Positions 53,024 through 62,255 of a stretch of DNA of 64,000 nt are shown here, piece by piece. The position numbers and the translations under genes were made by a program. This DNA comes from Clostridia bacterium (GTDB taxonomy: Bacteria > Bacillota > Clostridia > Saccharofermentanales > Saccharofermentanaceae), in NCBI GenBank assembly GCA_024403735.1, contig JAKSRG010000005.1, forward strand, positions 30,923 to 94,922, in the 5' to 3' direction. Position 1 is the stretch's first letter, and each line of letters opens with the position of its first letter. Under the pieces are notes generated by a model, which saw only the letters and a list, made by a program, of their open reading frames with translations, had not been told where the DNA came from and searched no databases.

Positions 53024-54898
53024 ATGGGACTTAGAGAAGGAAACGAATTTACTAATAACATATATGTAATTACATTTTCACTCATAGGCTTTATAGCACT
53101 TGAGTTCACTACTATGTCATTCCAGATATTAAGTGGCAACGTATTCGTCAATGTATTTGTTGGCATGATCCAATTAGTTGCAGCAGTAGTGATTAATCTC
53201 CTATTTGGTAAATTAGGCTTCACCGTATCGATTATCACAAGTCTTCTGCAGATAGGCTTATTCGCATACGATTACGTGCACTACTTCCGTAATTCTTCAG
53301 CAGTGCTTATTGCTTTCTCACTTAGTTCAATACTTATCAATCTTGTTATTCAGTTCTTCCTCGATAGCGTCTATTCCAGAATGTTCCGAGTTAAGAACCT
53401 CTACAATCAGACAAGAGAGAAATTATTCAAAGTTACAGAAGAAGCAAAAACTAAGAAGCTGACTTCTACTGCTCCTGCTACAGAAACTAAGATCATTGTT
53501 AAGCACGATGAGAATATTGAGAAGCGTAACGAACAGCAGTCAGTAACAATGAACCTCGACCCGCTCACTACACTTCCAAATAGAATAAGAATTATCAAGT
53601 ACCTCGAGAACTGGATCGACGATGCAATGAGCATGATGCAGTCAGGCGGCGGAGTTAACAAGACTTCTACGGCTCCTGTTACAGTTATCTATCTCACTAT
53701 CACGAACTTCGATAATCTCCTACATCGTCTCAATCACCATAAGCTTGACTTGTACATTCAGTTCATGGCGCATAGACTAAGAGATTTAGCGAACCCTAGC
53801 GATATCGTTGGTCGAACAGAAGGTTCGGAATTCATCGTTGTCAGCAAGCGAAACCTCACAAAAGAAGAGATTACTACTTATTGTAATGAACTATCTAACA
53901 TCATCGTCGGCGCATTCAAAAACGATGACGTAGCAATCGAAGTTAACACATCTATCGGTGTAGCTTTATTCCCTGAAGATGGACACTTCTCAGGTAACCT
54001 CATTAACTGTGCTGAGTACGCTTTGGCAATTGGTGCCCACTCAACAGCAGGTCTCGAAAACAGCGTAACATTCTTTAGCGATATCAATAATTCAACAGAA
54101 CATAACCTTTATGCTTCTTCAGCTGATATGGAAAGAAGCAAGAAGATTGAGGAACTCCTACCTTCTGCGCTCGAGAACAAAGAGTTATATGTTGTATATC
54201 AGCCTCAGTACAATAAGGACAACAAACTTATTGGATTTGAATCGCTTCTTAGATGGAATAGCCCAGTACTAGGTAATGTTAAGGCTAGAGAATTCATTCC
54301 AGTAGCAGAGAAGATTGGCGCAATCTACAAGCTTGGTCAATTCAGCTTAGACACTAGTCTTAAGACATTAAGTAAGATTAATGCTCTTAACAAAAATCTT
54401 AAGATGTCTATCAACTTCTCTAACCTCGAGCTCAAATTCGGAAACACACCTGGTGTCCTCGCAGATTTGATTGGTAGATACAACCTCAATCCTGCTAACA
54501 TAATCGTTGATATTCCAGAAGAGTGTCTCGTATCTTCGTTCGATACAGCTAAGCCTACACTCAACTACATTGCTTCACTTGGCGTTTCAATGACACTCGA
54601 CAACTTTGGTAGAGGCTTCTCATCACTAAATGATATTCCGCTTCTTCCAATCTCAACGATCAAGATTGATGGCTTCTTCACTAAGAATATCAGCGAAGAT
54701 AAAACAACTCAGATTATTACTTCTTCAATAATCAAGCTCATGCACGAGATCGACATCAACGTATGCGCTACAGGAGTTGGCTCAAAGGAACAGCATAAGA
54801 CACTCCTTGATTATGGATGCGATTTCTTCCAGGGTCAGGTTATTGGAGAACCATTTGAAGAGACTGAAGTTTATAAGTTTGTAAGTTCTCTCGAATAA
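53024..54898 (+). CDS. Membrane GGDEF-EAL protein with degenerate active sites
   Basis: 624 residues. Three or four membrane helices (about 11-115), a coiled and linker region (about 120-180), a GGDEF domain (about 181-355) and an EAL domain (about 375-624). The GGDEF signature is EGSEF (266-270), so cyclase activity is unlikely. In the EAL domain the Glu of EAL is kept (ESL, 406-408), but DDFG is DNFG (526-529), the AEGVE segment is CATGVG (581-586), and the KID lysine (547) is kept. Loss of metal-binding acids argues against phosphodiesterase activity. It may bind c-di-GMP or another nucleotide as a receptor. Single-gene unit with a strong terminator. Confidence 0.88.
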   Translation: MGLREGNEFTNNIYVITFSLIGFIALEFTTMSFQILSGNVFVNVFVGMIQLVAAVVINLLFGKLGFTVSIITSLLQIGLFAYDYVHYFRNSSAVLIAFSLSSILINLVIQFFLDSVYSRMFRVKNLYNQTREKLFKVTEEAKTKKLTSTAPATETKIIVKHDENIEKRNEQQSVTMNLDPLTTLPNRIRIIKYLENWIDDAMSMMQSGGGVNKTSTAPVTVIYLTITNFDNLLHRLNHHKLDLYIQFMAHRLRDLANPSDIVGRTEGSEFIVVSKRNLTKEEITTYCNELSNIIVGAFKNDDVAIEVNTSIGVALFPEDGHFSGNLINCAEYALAIGAHSTAGLENSVTFFSDINNSTEHNLYASSADMERSKKIEELLPSALENKELYVVYQPQYNKDNKLIGFESLLRWNSPVLGNVKAREFIPVAEKIGAIYKLGQFSLDTSLKTLSKINALNKNLKMSINFSNLELKFGNTPGVLADLIGRYNLNPANIIVDIPEECLVSSFDTAKPTLNYIASLGVSMTLDNFGRGFSSLNDIPLLPISTIKIDGFFTKNISEDKTTQIITSSIIKLMHEIDINVCATGVGSKEQHKTLLDYGCDFFQGQVIGEPFEETEVYKFVSSLE

Positions 54899-54906
54899 TT
54901 GCTAAC

Positions 54907-54938
54907 AAAAAGGGACCAGCGGTGGTCCCTTTCTTTTT
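54907..54938 (+). terminator. Terminator after the GGDEF-EAL gene
   Basis: Perfect ten-pair stem AAAGGGACCA (54909-54918) with TGGTCCCTTT (54923-54932), then CTTTTT. Confidence 0.9.
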
Positions 54939-54954
54939 GCTTTAATTTTAATGC

Positions 54955-55563
54955 TTATTTGATGTACGCAGCAAGTTTTCGAGCTAGTCGTGATACTGGT
55001 AGTCCCATAATGTTATAGTAATCACCCTCGATGCCGCTAATTAATACCATTCCATTACCCTGAATTCCGTAGGCACCAGCCTTATCGTATGGCTCGTCTG
55101 TAGAAATATACTTCTCGATCTGCGCCTCCTGATAGTCGTCGAGCTCGTTAAACTTCACAAGACTACTCTCATAGAAATTATCAATTCCCTTACTTGTGTA
55201 GATGCATACGCCCGTCAACACATAATGCTCCGCCATGGATAGCTTACGAAGGATACGTCTAGCATCGTCCTTGTCCTTAGGCTTGCCCATTATCTCATCA
55301 GCTGTAACTACGCAAGTGTCAGATCCGATTACTATCACGTCTTCATCATCTTTACTGACCTTATCGAAAACAGCCTGCGCTTTGCACTTACTAAGTTCCA
55401 ATACAAGCTTCTTAGACTTATCGAGCATGTCGCCACTACCAGCCAAAATCTCATCTTCGATAGCGCGCTCATCAACAGGTGCTGTAATGACTTCAAAATC
55501 AGTTGTGATCACACTAAGAAGTTCCTTACGTCTAGGTGAACCACTAGCAAGAATAATCTTCAT
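54955..55563 (-). CDS. maf: Maf-family nucleotide pyrophosphatase
   Basis: 202 residues. MKIILASGSPRRKELL is the Maf signature; the conserved VIGSDTCV, KPKD and YDKAGAYGIQG segments follow. Members hydrolyse dTTP/UTP or modified nucleotides, acting as house-cleaning enzymes and cell-division modulators. AAGGAG precedes the ATG. It lies ten bases downstream of the PAP2 gene in the same direction, so the two form an operon. Confidence 0.95.
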   Translation of the reverse strand: MKIILASGSPRRKELLSVITTDFEVITAPVDERAIEDEILAGSGDMLDKSKKLVLELSKCKAQAVFDKVSKDDEDVIVIGSDTCVVTADEIMGKPKDKDDARRILRKLSMAEHYVLTGVCIYTSKGIDNFYESSLVKFNELDDYQEAQIEKYISTDEPYDKAGAYGIQGNGMVLISGIEGDYYNIMGLPVSRLARKLAAYIK

Positions 55564-55572
55564 ACTTACTCC

Positions 55573-56136
55573 TTATTTAGCTAACTTACGCTTGTTACGC
55601 TCGCTTATAGCCTCATATACAGACTTCATCACGAGGGTGCCAAGAATACCAGTAATGGTTCCGATAACTGCTCCAACCAATACATCAGATGGATAGTGAA
55701 CATAAAGGTACAATCTTGAGAATGCTATGAGTGTGGCAAGGATAGCCGCTGGTATCCAAAGCTTACTCTTAGTGAACAAGAGCGCTGATGCACAAGCAAA
55801 AGATGCACCTGTGTGACCTGATGGGAATGATGGGTCTGTTGGTGCCTTAACAATTAGATTAACCACAGTATCAACATAATCAAAAGGTCTTGTTCGATTT
55901 ACAAGTGGCTTGATAATTACATTACAAAGGATTGCCTCAATCGCTAGTGACACTGCCATCGCAAGACCATATTTACGTGTCTTAGGTATAATAAGAAGTA
56001 CTAGTGTCAGTACCATCCAAAATATTCCAGCGTCACCAAATCTTGTGATAAATGGGAAAAAGATATCTCCAAATCCAGTACGAAACTGCTGAATAAAATT
56101 TAGTATTGATATATCTATCTGTGTAATTGTTTCCAT
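55573..56136 (-). CDS. PAP2-family membrane phosphatase
   Basis: 187 residues starting METITQIDISIL. Five or six membrane helices. The three phosphatase motifs are present: KPLVNRTRP, PSFPSGHTG and SRLYLYVHYPSD. It probably dephosphorylates undecaprenyl pyrophosphate or lipid phosphates at the membrane, supplying carrier for wall and glycan synthesis. The ATG chosen follows GAGGAAA; a start ten codons earlier is possible but would include that site. Confidence 0.88.
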   Translation of the reverse strand: METITQIDISILNFIQQFRTGFGDIFFPFITRFGDAGIFWMVLTLVLLIIPKTRKYGLAMAVSLAIEAILCNVIIKPLVNRTRPFDYVDTVVNLIVKAPTDPSFPSGHTGASFACASALLFTKSKLWIPAAILATLIAFSRLYLYVHYPSDVLVGAVIGTITGILGTLVMKSVYEAISERNKRKLAK

Positions 56137-56220
56137 ATATTTTCCTCGTTTCCTTAATCCATACAATTCTTACACAAAAGCACAAAGTTGCGCAATATGG
56201 TTTTTGAGGTATAAAAGCAT

Positions 56221-56261
56221 AAAAAATAGGCCGCCTCATTAATAATAATGAGACAGCCTAT
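56221..56261 (-). terminator. Terminator after the aquaporin gene
   Basis: A 16-pair stem (56226-56241 with 56246-56261) with two G-T pairs on the minus strand, then six T. Confidence 0.9.
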
Positions 56262-56286
56262 CTATTAATTAATCAATTCCTATGAA

Positions 56287-56982
56287 TTACTTCTTTGATG
56301 ACTCAAGGAACTTGTATGTGTATGCAGCAAGAGCAGCACCAACAAGAGGTCCAAGGATGAATACCCATACACATGAGATTGGATCAAAGTTGCCTTCGAT
56401 AGCAGCTACGAGAGCTGGACCAATACTTCTAGCAGGGTTTACAGATGTACCTGTAAGACCGATACCAAGGATGTGAACGAGTACGAGTGTGAAACCGATA
56501 ACGAGACCAGCAAATGATCCGTGACCAGCCTTGCTTGATGTAACACCAAGAATAGCAATTACGAATACGAATGTGAGAACAATCTCAACGAGGAGACCTG
56601 CGATAGGTGAACCGTTAACACCAGCAAGACCATTTGAACCAAGTCCGCCAGTCTTATCTTCTACTGCACCTAGGTCAAAGATGAGTGACAAGAGACCACT
56701 ACCTACGATAGCACCAAGGATCTGTGCACCGATGTAGCAAAGGAACTCCTGAAGCTTAATACCACCTGTGATTAATACACCAAGTGAAACAGCTGGATTA
56801 ATGTGACAACCTGAAATGTTACCGATTGAATAAGCCATAGCTACGATAACAAGACCAAAAGCTAATGCTGTAAGGATATAACCACCGCCGAAAGCAGCAT
56901 TACAGCCTACGAGCATTGCAGTACCACAACCAAGTGTAACAAGAGTCATAGTACCAATGAATTCTGCAATATACTTGCGCAT
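56287..56982 (-). CDS. MIP-family aquaporin/glycerol channel
   Basis: 231 residues, six membrane helices and two NPA half-helices: GCHINPAVSLG and TSVNPARSIGPAL. The residue set (SGCHINPA, NPARS) is nearer to water-selective AqpZ than to the glycerol facilitator, whose second motif is NPARD; solute choice is inference. AGGAGGG precedes the ATG. Single-gene unit with its own terminator. Confidence 0.93.
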   Translation of the reverse strand: MRKYIAEFIGTMTLVTLGCGTAMLVGCNAAFGGGYILTALAFGLVIVAMAYSIGNISGCHINPAVSLGVLITGGIKLQEFLCYIGAQILGAIVGSGLLSLIFDLGAVEDKTGGLGSNGLAGVNGSPIAGLLVEIVLTFVFVIAILGVTSSKAGHGSFAGLVIGFTLVLVHILGIGLTGTSVNPARSIGPALVAAIEGNFDPISCVWVFILGPLVGAALAAYTYKFLESSKK

Positions 56983-57042
56983 AAAAATACCCTCCTAATT
57001 AATATGTGATTTCATAATAACCTACATTAGGAGGGATTTATA

Positions 57043-58266
57043 TTAATATTTGATTACAACATCGAGAATTCCATGCAGTTTAGCAATAGCCATTCCATAG
57101 TTGGTAATAGGCACTCCAGCCTCCTTACAGCAGTTAACTCGATACTTAAGTTCATTCTCATTGAGCATGCAACCACCACACTGAATAACGAGTTTATACT
57201 CCTTGAGTTCCTCTGGTGACTTGAACTCTCCACCACTTAGAAAATCGAATTCAACACCTTCACCACACTTCTTTGTTATCCAATTTGGAAGCTTAACAGT
57301 ACCAATATCCTCGCACTGTCTATGGTGAGTGCATCCTTCAGCGATTAGTACTTTATCTCCAGCGGCAATCTCATCTAGCGCATTAGCACCTATTAACTGC
57401 CAATCGTAATCTCCCTTATACTTCGCCATCAGTATTGAGAAACTAGTAAGCGGCAATGTGTCGTTAATAATAGCATTAACCTTACCAAATGCCTGTGAAT
57501 CTGTGATAACGAGCGCTATCTTATCGCCTAACAACTCCACCATCTCAGCAAGTTCATCAACCTGAACAACAATTGCCTTAGCATTAATATCAAGGACTGC
57601 ACGTAACACTTGCTGCTGCGGAAGTATCATCCTACCCTTAGGAGCTGAACTATCAATTGGAGTAACAAGTACCACAATATCTTTAGCCTTAATATAGTCT
57701 GGAAGAAGTGATCTCTCACCTGTCATCGTGGAACCAACCGAAGCAGTTAATTCCTTAAGTTCATTAATTCCAGTCTTATCATTAGCACTAACTGCAATAA
57801 TCCTCGAACTATCAATACTTACGCTATTAGAAATATTCTTAGCTAACTCAGCAATATCAACTTCTGCACTACACAAATCACATTTATTAAGTGCAATAAT
57901 GAGTGGGAGTTCTCTAGCCTTAAGATTGTTAATCAGTTCAATATCTTCGTCTGTGACCCCCATAGTCACATCAATAACAACAATCGCAATATGAATTCTT
58001 CTCATTACCTCGATGCATTTCTGAACACGAAGCATTCCGAGGTCACCTTCATCATCGATACCTGGAGTATCGATAATTGTCACTGGTCCTAGTGGAAGTA
58101 ACTCCATTGACTTGGACACAGGGTCTGTAGTAGTTCCCTTGTAGTCAGATACGATACTTATCTCCTGATTAGTAAATGCATTAAGAAGACTAGATTTACC
58201 AGCATTTCTTCTACCGAAGAAACCAATATGTGTACGTTCTCCTGATGGAGTGCTATTTAAACTCAT
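57043..58266 (-). CDS. hydF: [FeFe]-hydrogenase maturation GTPase
   Basis: 407 residues. GTPase part: G1 GRRNAGKSS (18-26), DTPGID (66-71) and NKCD (127-130). A middle dimerisation region follows, then the C-terminal iron-sulphur domain with EGCTHHRQC (Cys312) and QCGGC (Cys363, Cys366). HydF is the scaffold on which the hydrogenase 2Fe subcluster is built, so the organism should make an [FeFe]-hydrogenase. The residue before CGGC is Gln rather than the His of the CxH...HCxxC pattern described for several HydFs. hydE, hydG and hydA are not in the window. Confidence 0.93.
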   Translation of the reverse strand: MSLNSTPSGERTHIGFFGRRNAGKSSLLNAFTNQEISIVSDYKGTTTDPVSKSMELLPLGPVTIIDTPGIDDEGDLGMLRVQKCIEVMRRIHIAIVVIDVTMGVTDEDIELINNLKARELPLIIALNKCDLCSAEVDIAELAKNISNSVSIDSSRIIAVSANDKTGINELKELTASVGSTMTGERSLLPDYIKAKDIVVLVTPIDSSAPKGRMILPQQQVLRAVLDINAKAIVVQVDELAEMVELLGDKIALVITDSQAFGKVNAIINDTLPLTSFSILMAKYKGDYDWQLIGANALDEIAAGDKVLIAEGCTHHRQCEDIGTVKLPNWITKKCGEGVEFDFLSGGEFKSPEELKEYKLVIQCGGCMLNENELKYRVNCCKEAGVPITNYGMAIAKLHGILDVVIKY

Positions 58267-58360
58267 AAAATAACTCCTTCTCCAATACCCTATCTAAGAT
58301 TATACACCCATCCTAGATTTACAAAAATTATTCGAATAGCTGGAAAACACGCAATACAAA

Positions 58361-58382
58361 CGCCCTGATATCTATCAGGGCG
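58361..58382 (-). terminator. Hairpin after the DUF4428-like gene
   Basis: Perfect ten-pair stem CGCCCTGATA-TC-TATCAGGGCG (58361-58382), a very short loop, and a weak T run. It lies about 70 bases past the gene at 58451; the remaining gap to hydF shows nothing else. Confidence 0.55.
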
Positions 58383-58450
58383 CTTAATTTACTTCTATAA
58401 AACCTTAATCACTTGTTATAAGCATTTAACTTGCGTTAATTAACTTCTAA

Positions 58451-59326
58451 TTACTGCTCTGGGTATCTTGCCTCGATCTCATCAGCAGATCTCATGTACT
58501 TAGCAATAGCACCCATCTTTGCATCTTCCTGAAGCTTAGCAACTTCATCAGCCTTTGCCTGCATCTCAGGATCGATATTGTTAGGATCGAGCTCACCCTT
58601 GGCTGCACTCTTAAGAAGACTACCAGCAAGCTTAAATGATTCAACGCCTGCCTGGAAGTTACGCTTTTCTTCCTTGCTCATTCCACCGAACAAAGCGTGG
58701 TCTCCGTCGTGAATACCATAGATGAAACCAAAATGAGCGATGATGCGAGTAGCTTCATCAGACTTCTTCTGATCCTTTCTAATAGTAAGCTTAATCTCTC
58801 TCTTAATGTAAGGATGTGGACGAGTACCGCCCTTAGCCTTCTCCTTACCAATTGAAGGAACACTGATTGACTCAGGTGCCTTAATATGGAGCTTAACACC
58901 ATCTTCCTTGAATGTTGGCTTAGCACCATTCTGTCCAGGATTTTCTTCCTTGTAGTATTCCCAAGACTCTACTTCATCATAACGGAATACTTCGTGATAT
59001 TCCTTCTGAAGTGAACTGTTGATAATAAACATACCAGCATCATCGTAGAAACGAATGCTATGAAGTCTGTTATCAGCTGCATAGAGCTTGCCATTCATTG
59101 GCTCAAGAACTTCCTTATAAATCTTCTCACGTCTTTCCATAAACTTCATGTGAGCTTCGATCTCAGCCTTATCCATCTCAGATACACGAACAAACTGACT
59201 TACCTTACGCTTACATTCGTTACAGATGTACTCTTTATTTCTGATCTTATCTCTCTTAAGAGCACCAACTTCCTGATTGCAAAAGCAACAATTCTTCTTT
59301 CCAAATAAATTACTAAAAAATCCCAT
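58451..59326 (-). CDS. DUF4428-like zinc-ribbon protein
   Basis: 291 residues, soluble. The first 45 residues (MGFFSNLFGKKNCCFCNQEVGALKRDKI then YICNECKRK) form a C-x2-C...C-x2-C ribbon like DUF4428. A mixed alpha/beta middle (LHSIRFYDDAGMFIINSSL, VESWEYYKEEN) and a helical, acidic C-terminus follow. The opening MGFF-NLFGKK is like that of small SPFH-associated proteins; the SPFH gene elsewhere in the window begins MGLFDKIKEGG. Function unknown. AGGAG precedes the ATG. A minus-strand TATAAT (59378-59383) and the inverted repeat ATCAAC/GTTGAT (59405-59422) lie upstream. Confidence 0.75.
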   Translation of the reverse strand: MGFFSNLFGKKNCCFCNQEVGALKRDKIRNKEYICNECKRKVSQFVRVSEMDKAEIEAHMKFMERREKIYKEVLEPMNGKLYAADNRLHSIRFYDDAGMFIINSSLQKEYHEVFRYDEVESWEYYKEENPGQNGAKPTFKEDGVKLHIKAPESISVPSIGKEKAKGGTRPHPYIKREIKLTIRKDQKKSDEATRIIAHFGFIYGIHDGDHALFGGMSKEEKRNFQAGVESFKLAGSLLKSAAKGELDPNNIDPEMQAKADEVAKLQEDAKMGAIAKYMRSADEIEARYPEQ

Positions 59327-59585
59327 AACTAACTCCTATACTCTATCCCTTATCCCATGTGTACTAAATACACTTTGATTATATGTTGAGTATGTTTTTG
59401 ACACATCAACAAAATAGTTGATTTATCTAAACCAAGTCATAAAACTGCTTATTCAATCGTTTGAAGCAGGAATTCTAGTCCTGTTTAACACTAAAAAATC
59501 TTCTAATATTATCACTAAAGTAGTAGTATTATGTTGTAAATGCCATGCGAGCGACTTGGTTTTTGCACATTAGTGGAGGATATAT

Positions 59586-60491
59586 ATGAGCAACACTATT
59601 CATGGAATGGAGATACTATCCGATAGTTCCGTAATCCAGAACTACAATCTGGCAGAACTTCCTGCATATATCTCATTTGAAGATATTCAGTCCTATCCAG
59701 ATGCCAAGACAGTTCCTCACTGGAACGACGCATTGGAAGTACTAAATGTTACATCAGGTTCAATGTATATAATCGTTAGCGGTCAGAAGCATCTACTACG
59801 CGAGCAGGACATCTGCCTAGTTAACGCTGGTTGCGTTAATTATCTCGAGAGTAACGGGGACAATCCTTGCAAGTACTTTATTGGTGTAGCGGACGAGAGC
59901 ATTTTCTCTTCTACTGGTGAGATAACCAAGCGATATCTTGATCCTGTTTTCCATTCCTTCCACCCAAATTTCGATATCATCCCTGCGAGTTCGCCATTCA
60001 ACAAACCCTTGCAGGATGTTTTCCGTAAAATCGAGCGTCTCCGCGTAGACAAGCCAATCGCTTACGATTTATCAATTGTCGCATGTTGTCATGAGTTTCT
60101 GGCAATTGTCTGCAACGCATTGAAGGAGACATTTTTCCTGACGTCGAGCATTACATCCAAGGCCGACAGCACAATGCAAGGTATGCTTAGTTTCATTCAC
60201 GAGAACTTCTCGCGAACAATCCACATCGAAGATCTTTGTGAGGCAGGTAAAATCTCAAGAAATCAGTGTTTTCACCTGTTCAACAAATATACAGGCGATA
60301 CACCAAACAACTACATTTTGAAATTTAGATTGAACTCAGCTAAATCAATGCTAATAACTTCAGATGTGCCACTCTCACAGATTGCGACATCATGCGGGTT
60401 TGCTCATCAAAGCCACTTCACTAATCACTTCACTAAGTACTACGGCATCACGCCACTTCAATATCGTAAAGCAAAGAAAAAGAGCATGTGA
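59586..60491 (+). CDS. AraC-family transcriptional regulator
   Basis: 301 residues. An N-terminal cupin-like sensor domain (about 1-160, with VPHWNDALEVLNVTSGSMYIIVSGQ) and a C-terminal double helix-turn-helix (about 203-298: IHIEDLCEAGKISRNQCFHLF and PLSQIATSCGFAHQSHFTNHF, ending GITPLQYRK). Members with this layout usually control sugar or surface-glycan genes. Its target is unknown; the convergent dehydrogenase gene is not an obvious one. GGAGGA precedes the ATG. Confidence 0.92.
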   Translation: MSNTIHGMEILSDSSVIQNYNLAELPAYISFEDIQSYPDAKTVPHWNDALEVLNVTSGSMYIIVSGQKHLLREQDICLVNAGCVNYLESNGDNPCKYFIGVADESIFSSTGEITKRYLDPVFHSFHPNFDIIPASSPFNKPLQDVFRKIERLRVDKPIAYDLSIVACCHEFLAIVCNALKETFFLTSSITSKADSTMQGMLSFIHENFSRTIHIEDLCEAGKISRNQCFHLFNKYTGDTPNNYILKFRLNSAKSMLITSDVPLSQIATSCGFAHQSHFTNHFTKYYGITPLQYRKAKKKSM

Positions 60492-60508
60492 CCCATTCAC
60501 ATACTCTT
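60480..60508 (+). terminator. Hairpin overlapping the AraC gene stop
   Basis: AAGAG-C-ATGTGA pairs with TCACAT-A-CTCTT (60480-60491 with 60497-60508) with one mismatch, followed by ATTTATCTTATT. It covers the TGA stop codon. Confidence 0.5.
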
Positions 60509-60534
60509 ATTTATCTTATTCAAATAATAGCCAC

Positions 60535-61512
60535 TTAACTCTCATTATAGACGCGATTATTAATCTCTTTACCATCGATATAAAGCTTCAAGTTATTGCA
60601 CACTATGTCGCATATCTTATCCTCAGTCACTTCTGAATTATTGAAAGATACGCCTGATGCATGTGGTGTGATAATTGCTCTAGGATTAGTCCATAGAGGA
60701 TGATCGAATGGCAATGGTTCAGGATTAGTTACATCTAGTGCAGCTCCATACAAATGTCCATTACTAAGTTCATCGTTAAGTGCCATACAATCGATGAAAT
60801 TACCTCTGCCTACATTCACGATAACCGCACCATTTTTGATGAGCTTAAGTCTATCAGCATTTAGATATCCTTCCGTCTTACTAGTATTAGGCATACAGCA
60901 TACAACGACATCAGTTTCAGGAAGATACTTCTCAGCCTCATCAAGAGTACATAGTCTATCAAAGCCGGGTCTAGCCTTAGATGTATCTCGGCAGACACCA
61001 GTTACTTTAGCATCAAATCCAACCAATCGTCTCGCAACACATGAACCAATATCACCAGATCCGAACACTAATACATTCGCACCTTCAAGTGTCTTAACAG
61101 GGCCTCGTCTCATCCATACCTTATCAATCTGCTGCTGATGATAAGTCTTGAAGTTGAGCATAAGACTAAGTATCTGAGCGATTACAAACTGCGAGATAAT
61201 ATGTCCATACGCACCACTAGCATTAGCTAATTTAATCTGACCCCATGGAAAACCAGCATTCCTCGTATAGATATCCGTACCAGCCCAAGTCATCTGAATA
61301 AACTTAAGATTAGGGCAAGAAGTTTCATAATCCTTAATGAGATTAAGACTAGGAACCCCGAGTACAATCTCAGCATCTAGTAGTGCCTGACTAATCTTAT
61401 CTTCATCAGTAACATCAGACAAATTCACCAATTCAAAATCCTCATTAATCGAAGACTTGATTAACTTAATATGTCTCTCTTTAAAAGAATCAAGAATAAG
61501 TATCTTACGCAT
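60535..61512 (-). CDS. D-2-hydroxyacid dehydrogenase
   Basis: 325 residues of the NAD-dependent D-isomer family. Rossmann motif VLVFGSGDIGSCVARRL (about 150-166), NVGRGNFID, and HASGVSFNN (catalytic His). Arg and Glu of the triad lie in the expected NVGRG and TNPEPL segments. It could act on phosphoglycerate, lactate or glyoxylate; no neighbour settles this. The ribosome binding site is weak (AGGGAATGG). Confidence 0.9.
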   Translation of the reverse strand: MRKILILDSFKERHIKLIKSSINEDFELVNLSDVTDEDKISQALLDAEIVLGVPSLNLIKDYETSCPNLKFIQMTWAGTDIYTRNAGFPWGQIKLANASGAYGHIISQFVIAQILSLMLNFKTYHQQQIDKVWMRRGPVKTLEGANVLVFGSGDIGSCVARRLVGFDAKVTGVCRDTSKARPGFDRLCTLDEAEKYLPETDVVVCCMPNTSKTEGYLNADRLKLIKNGAVIVNVGRGNFIDCMALNDELSNGHLYGAALDVTNPEPLPFDHPLWTNPRAIITPHASGVSFNNSEVTEDKICDIVCNNLKLYIDGKEINNRVYNES

Positions 61513-61552
61513 ATTTGAAGTCCATTCCCTGCATCACTTCTACTAGAGTGGC

Positions 61553-62203
61553 TTAATCACCAGCTGTATATGTACCCTCGAGCATACCTGCACAGATAAC
61601 ATTTCCACTATTACCATTCACATCAATATCAAGCTGTTCAGCGAACTTGTTGATATTGTTATAGCCAGAATCATAATGAGTACGTACTTCGCCAGGCTCA
61701 CCCTTAAGCGCGATAACATAGATAACATAATTATGTGTTCCTGATGGTGGATATGGTCCAACATACTTATTGCCTTCAGTTCCATCAATCTGACCTTCTG
61801 CAAAACTAGTGTCAGTTGTATATGCCATCAAGTGAAGCCAGCTAGCGTCGAGATCAATCATGTAAACAGCGTACATACTCGCACCATCAACAGCTGACCA
61901 TGATAATTCTGGAGATACATTCTCGCCATTTGTAGTATTAGTAATCTTAGTATCCCATACGCCATTAGTATTGTTATTAGATGTAATACTTATCGCACCA
62001 AAATCAACTACCAACGCTTCTGTCTCTTCAGTTGCCTGATTAGAGTCTGCTGCAGTAGTCGCCGCGGTAGTATCTGCTACTGTAGTGTTAATTGCAGTTC
62101 CTGTAGTTGTAGCCTCAGTAGTCTCATTTGTCTCTGTAGCACAACCTGCTAGCATCATAGATACAATAAGTCCTGATGCCACCAAAGTGTTCTTTAATTT
62201 CAT
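61553..62203 (-). CDS. PEBP (YbhB/YbcL)-like lipoprotein
   Basis: 216 residues. A lipoprotein signal ending SMMLAGCATETN (Cys about 21) and a Thr/Ala-rich linker (about 25-65) precede a phosphatidylethanolamine-binding-protein fold: NGENVSPELSWS, MYAVYMIDLDASWLHLMAY and GPYPPSGTHNYVIYVIALKGE. Bacterial PEBP-like proteins are widespread with mostly unknown ligands. AGGAG precedes the ATG. Confidence 0.88.
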   Translation of the reverse strand: MKLKNTLVASGLIVSMMLAGCATETNETTEATTTGTAINTTVADTTAATTAADSNQATEETEALVVDFGAISITSNNNTNGVWDTKITNTTNGENVSPELSWSAVDGASMYAVYMIDLDASWLHLMAYTTDTSFAEGQIDGTEGNKYVGPYPPSGTHNYVIYVIALKGEPGEVRTHYDSGYNNINKFAEQLDIDVNGNSGNVICAGMLEGTYTAGD

Positions 62204-62255
62204 ATATCATTCTCCTAAAATTCAATCCATATCAGATGCATACCATAATTCTAGA

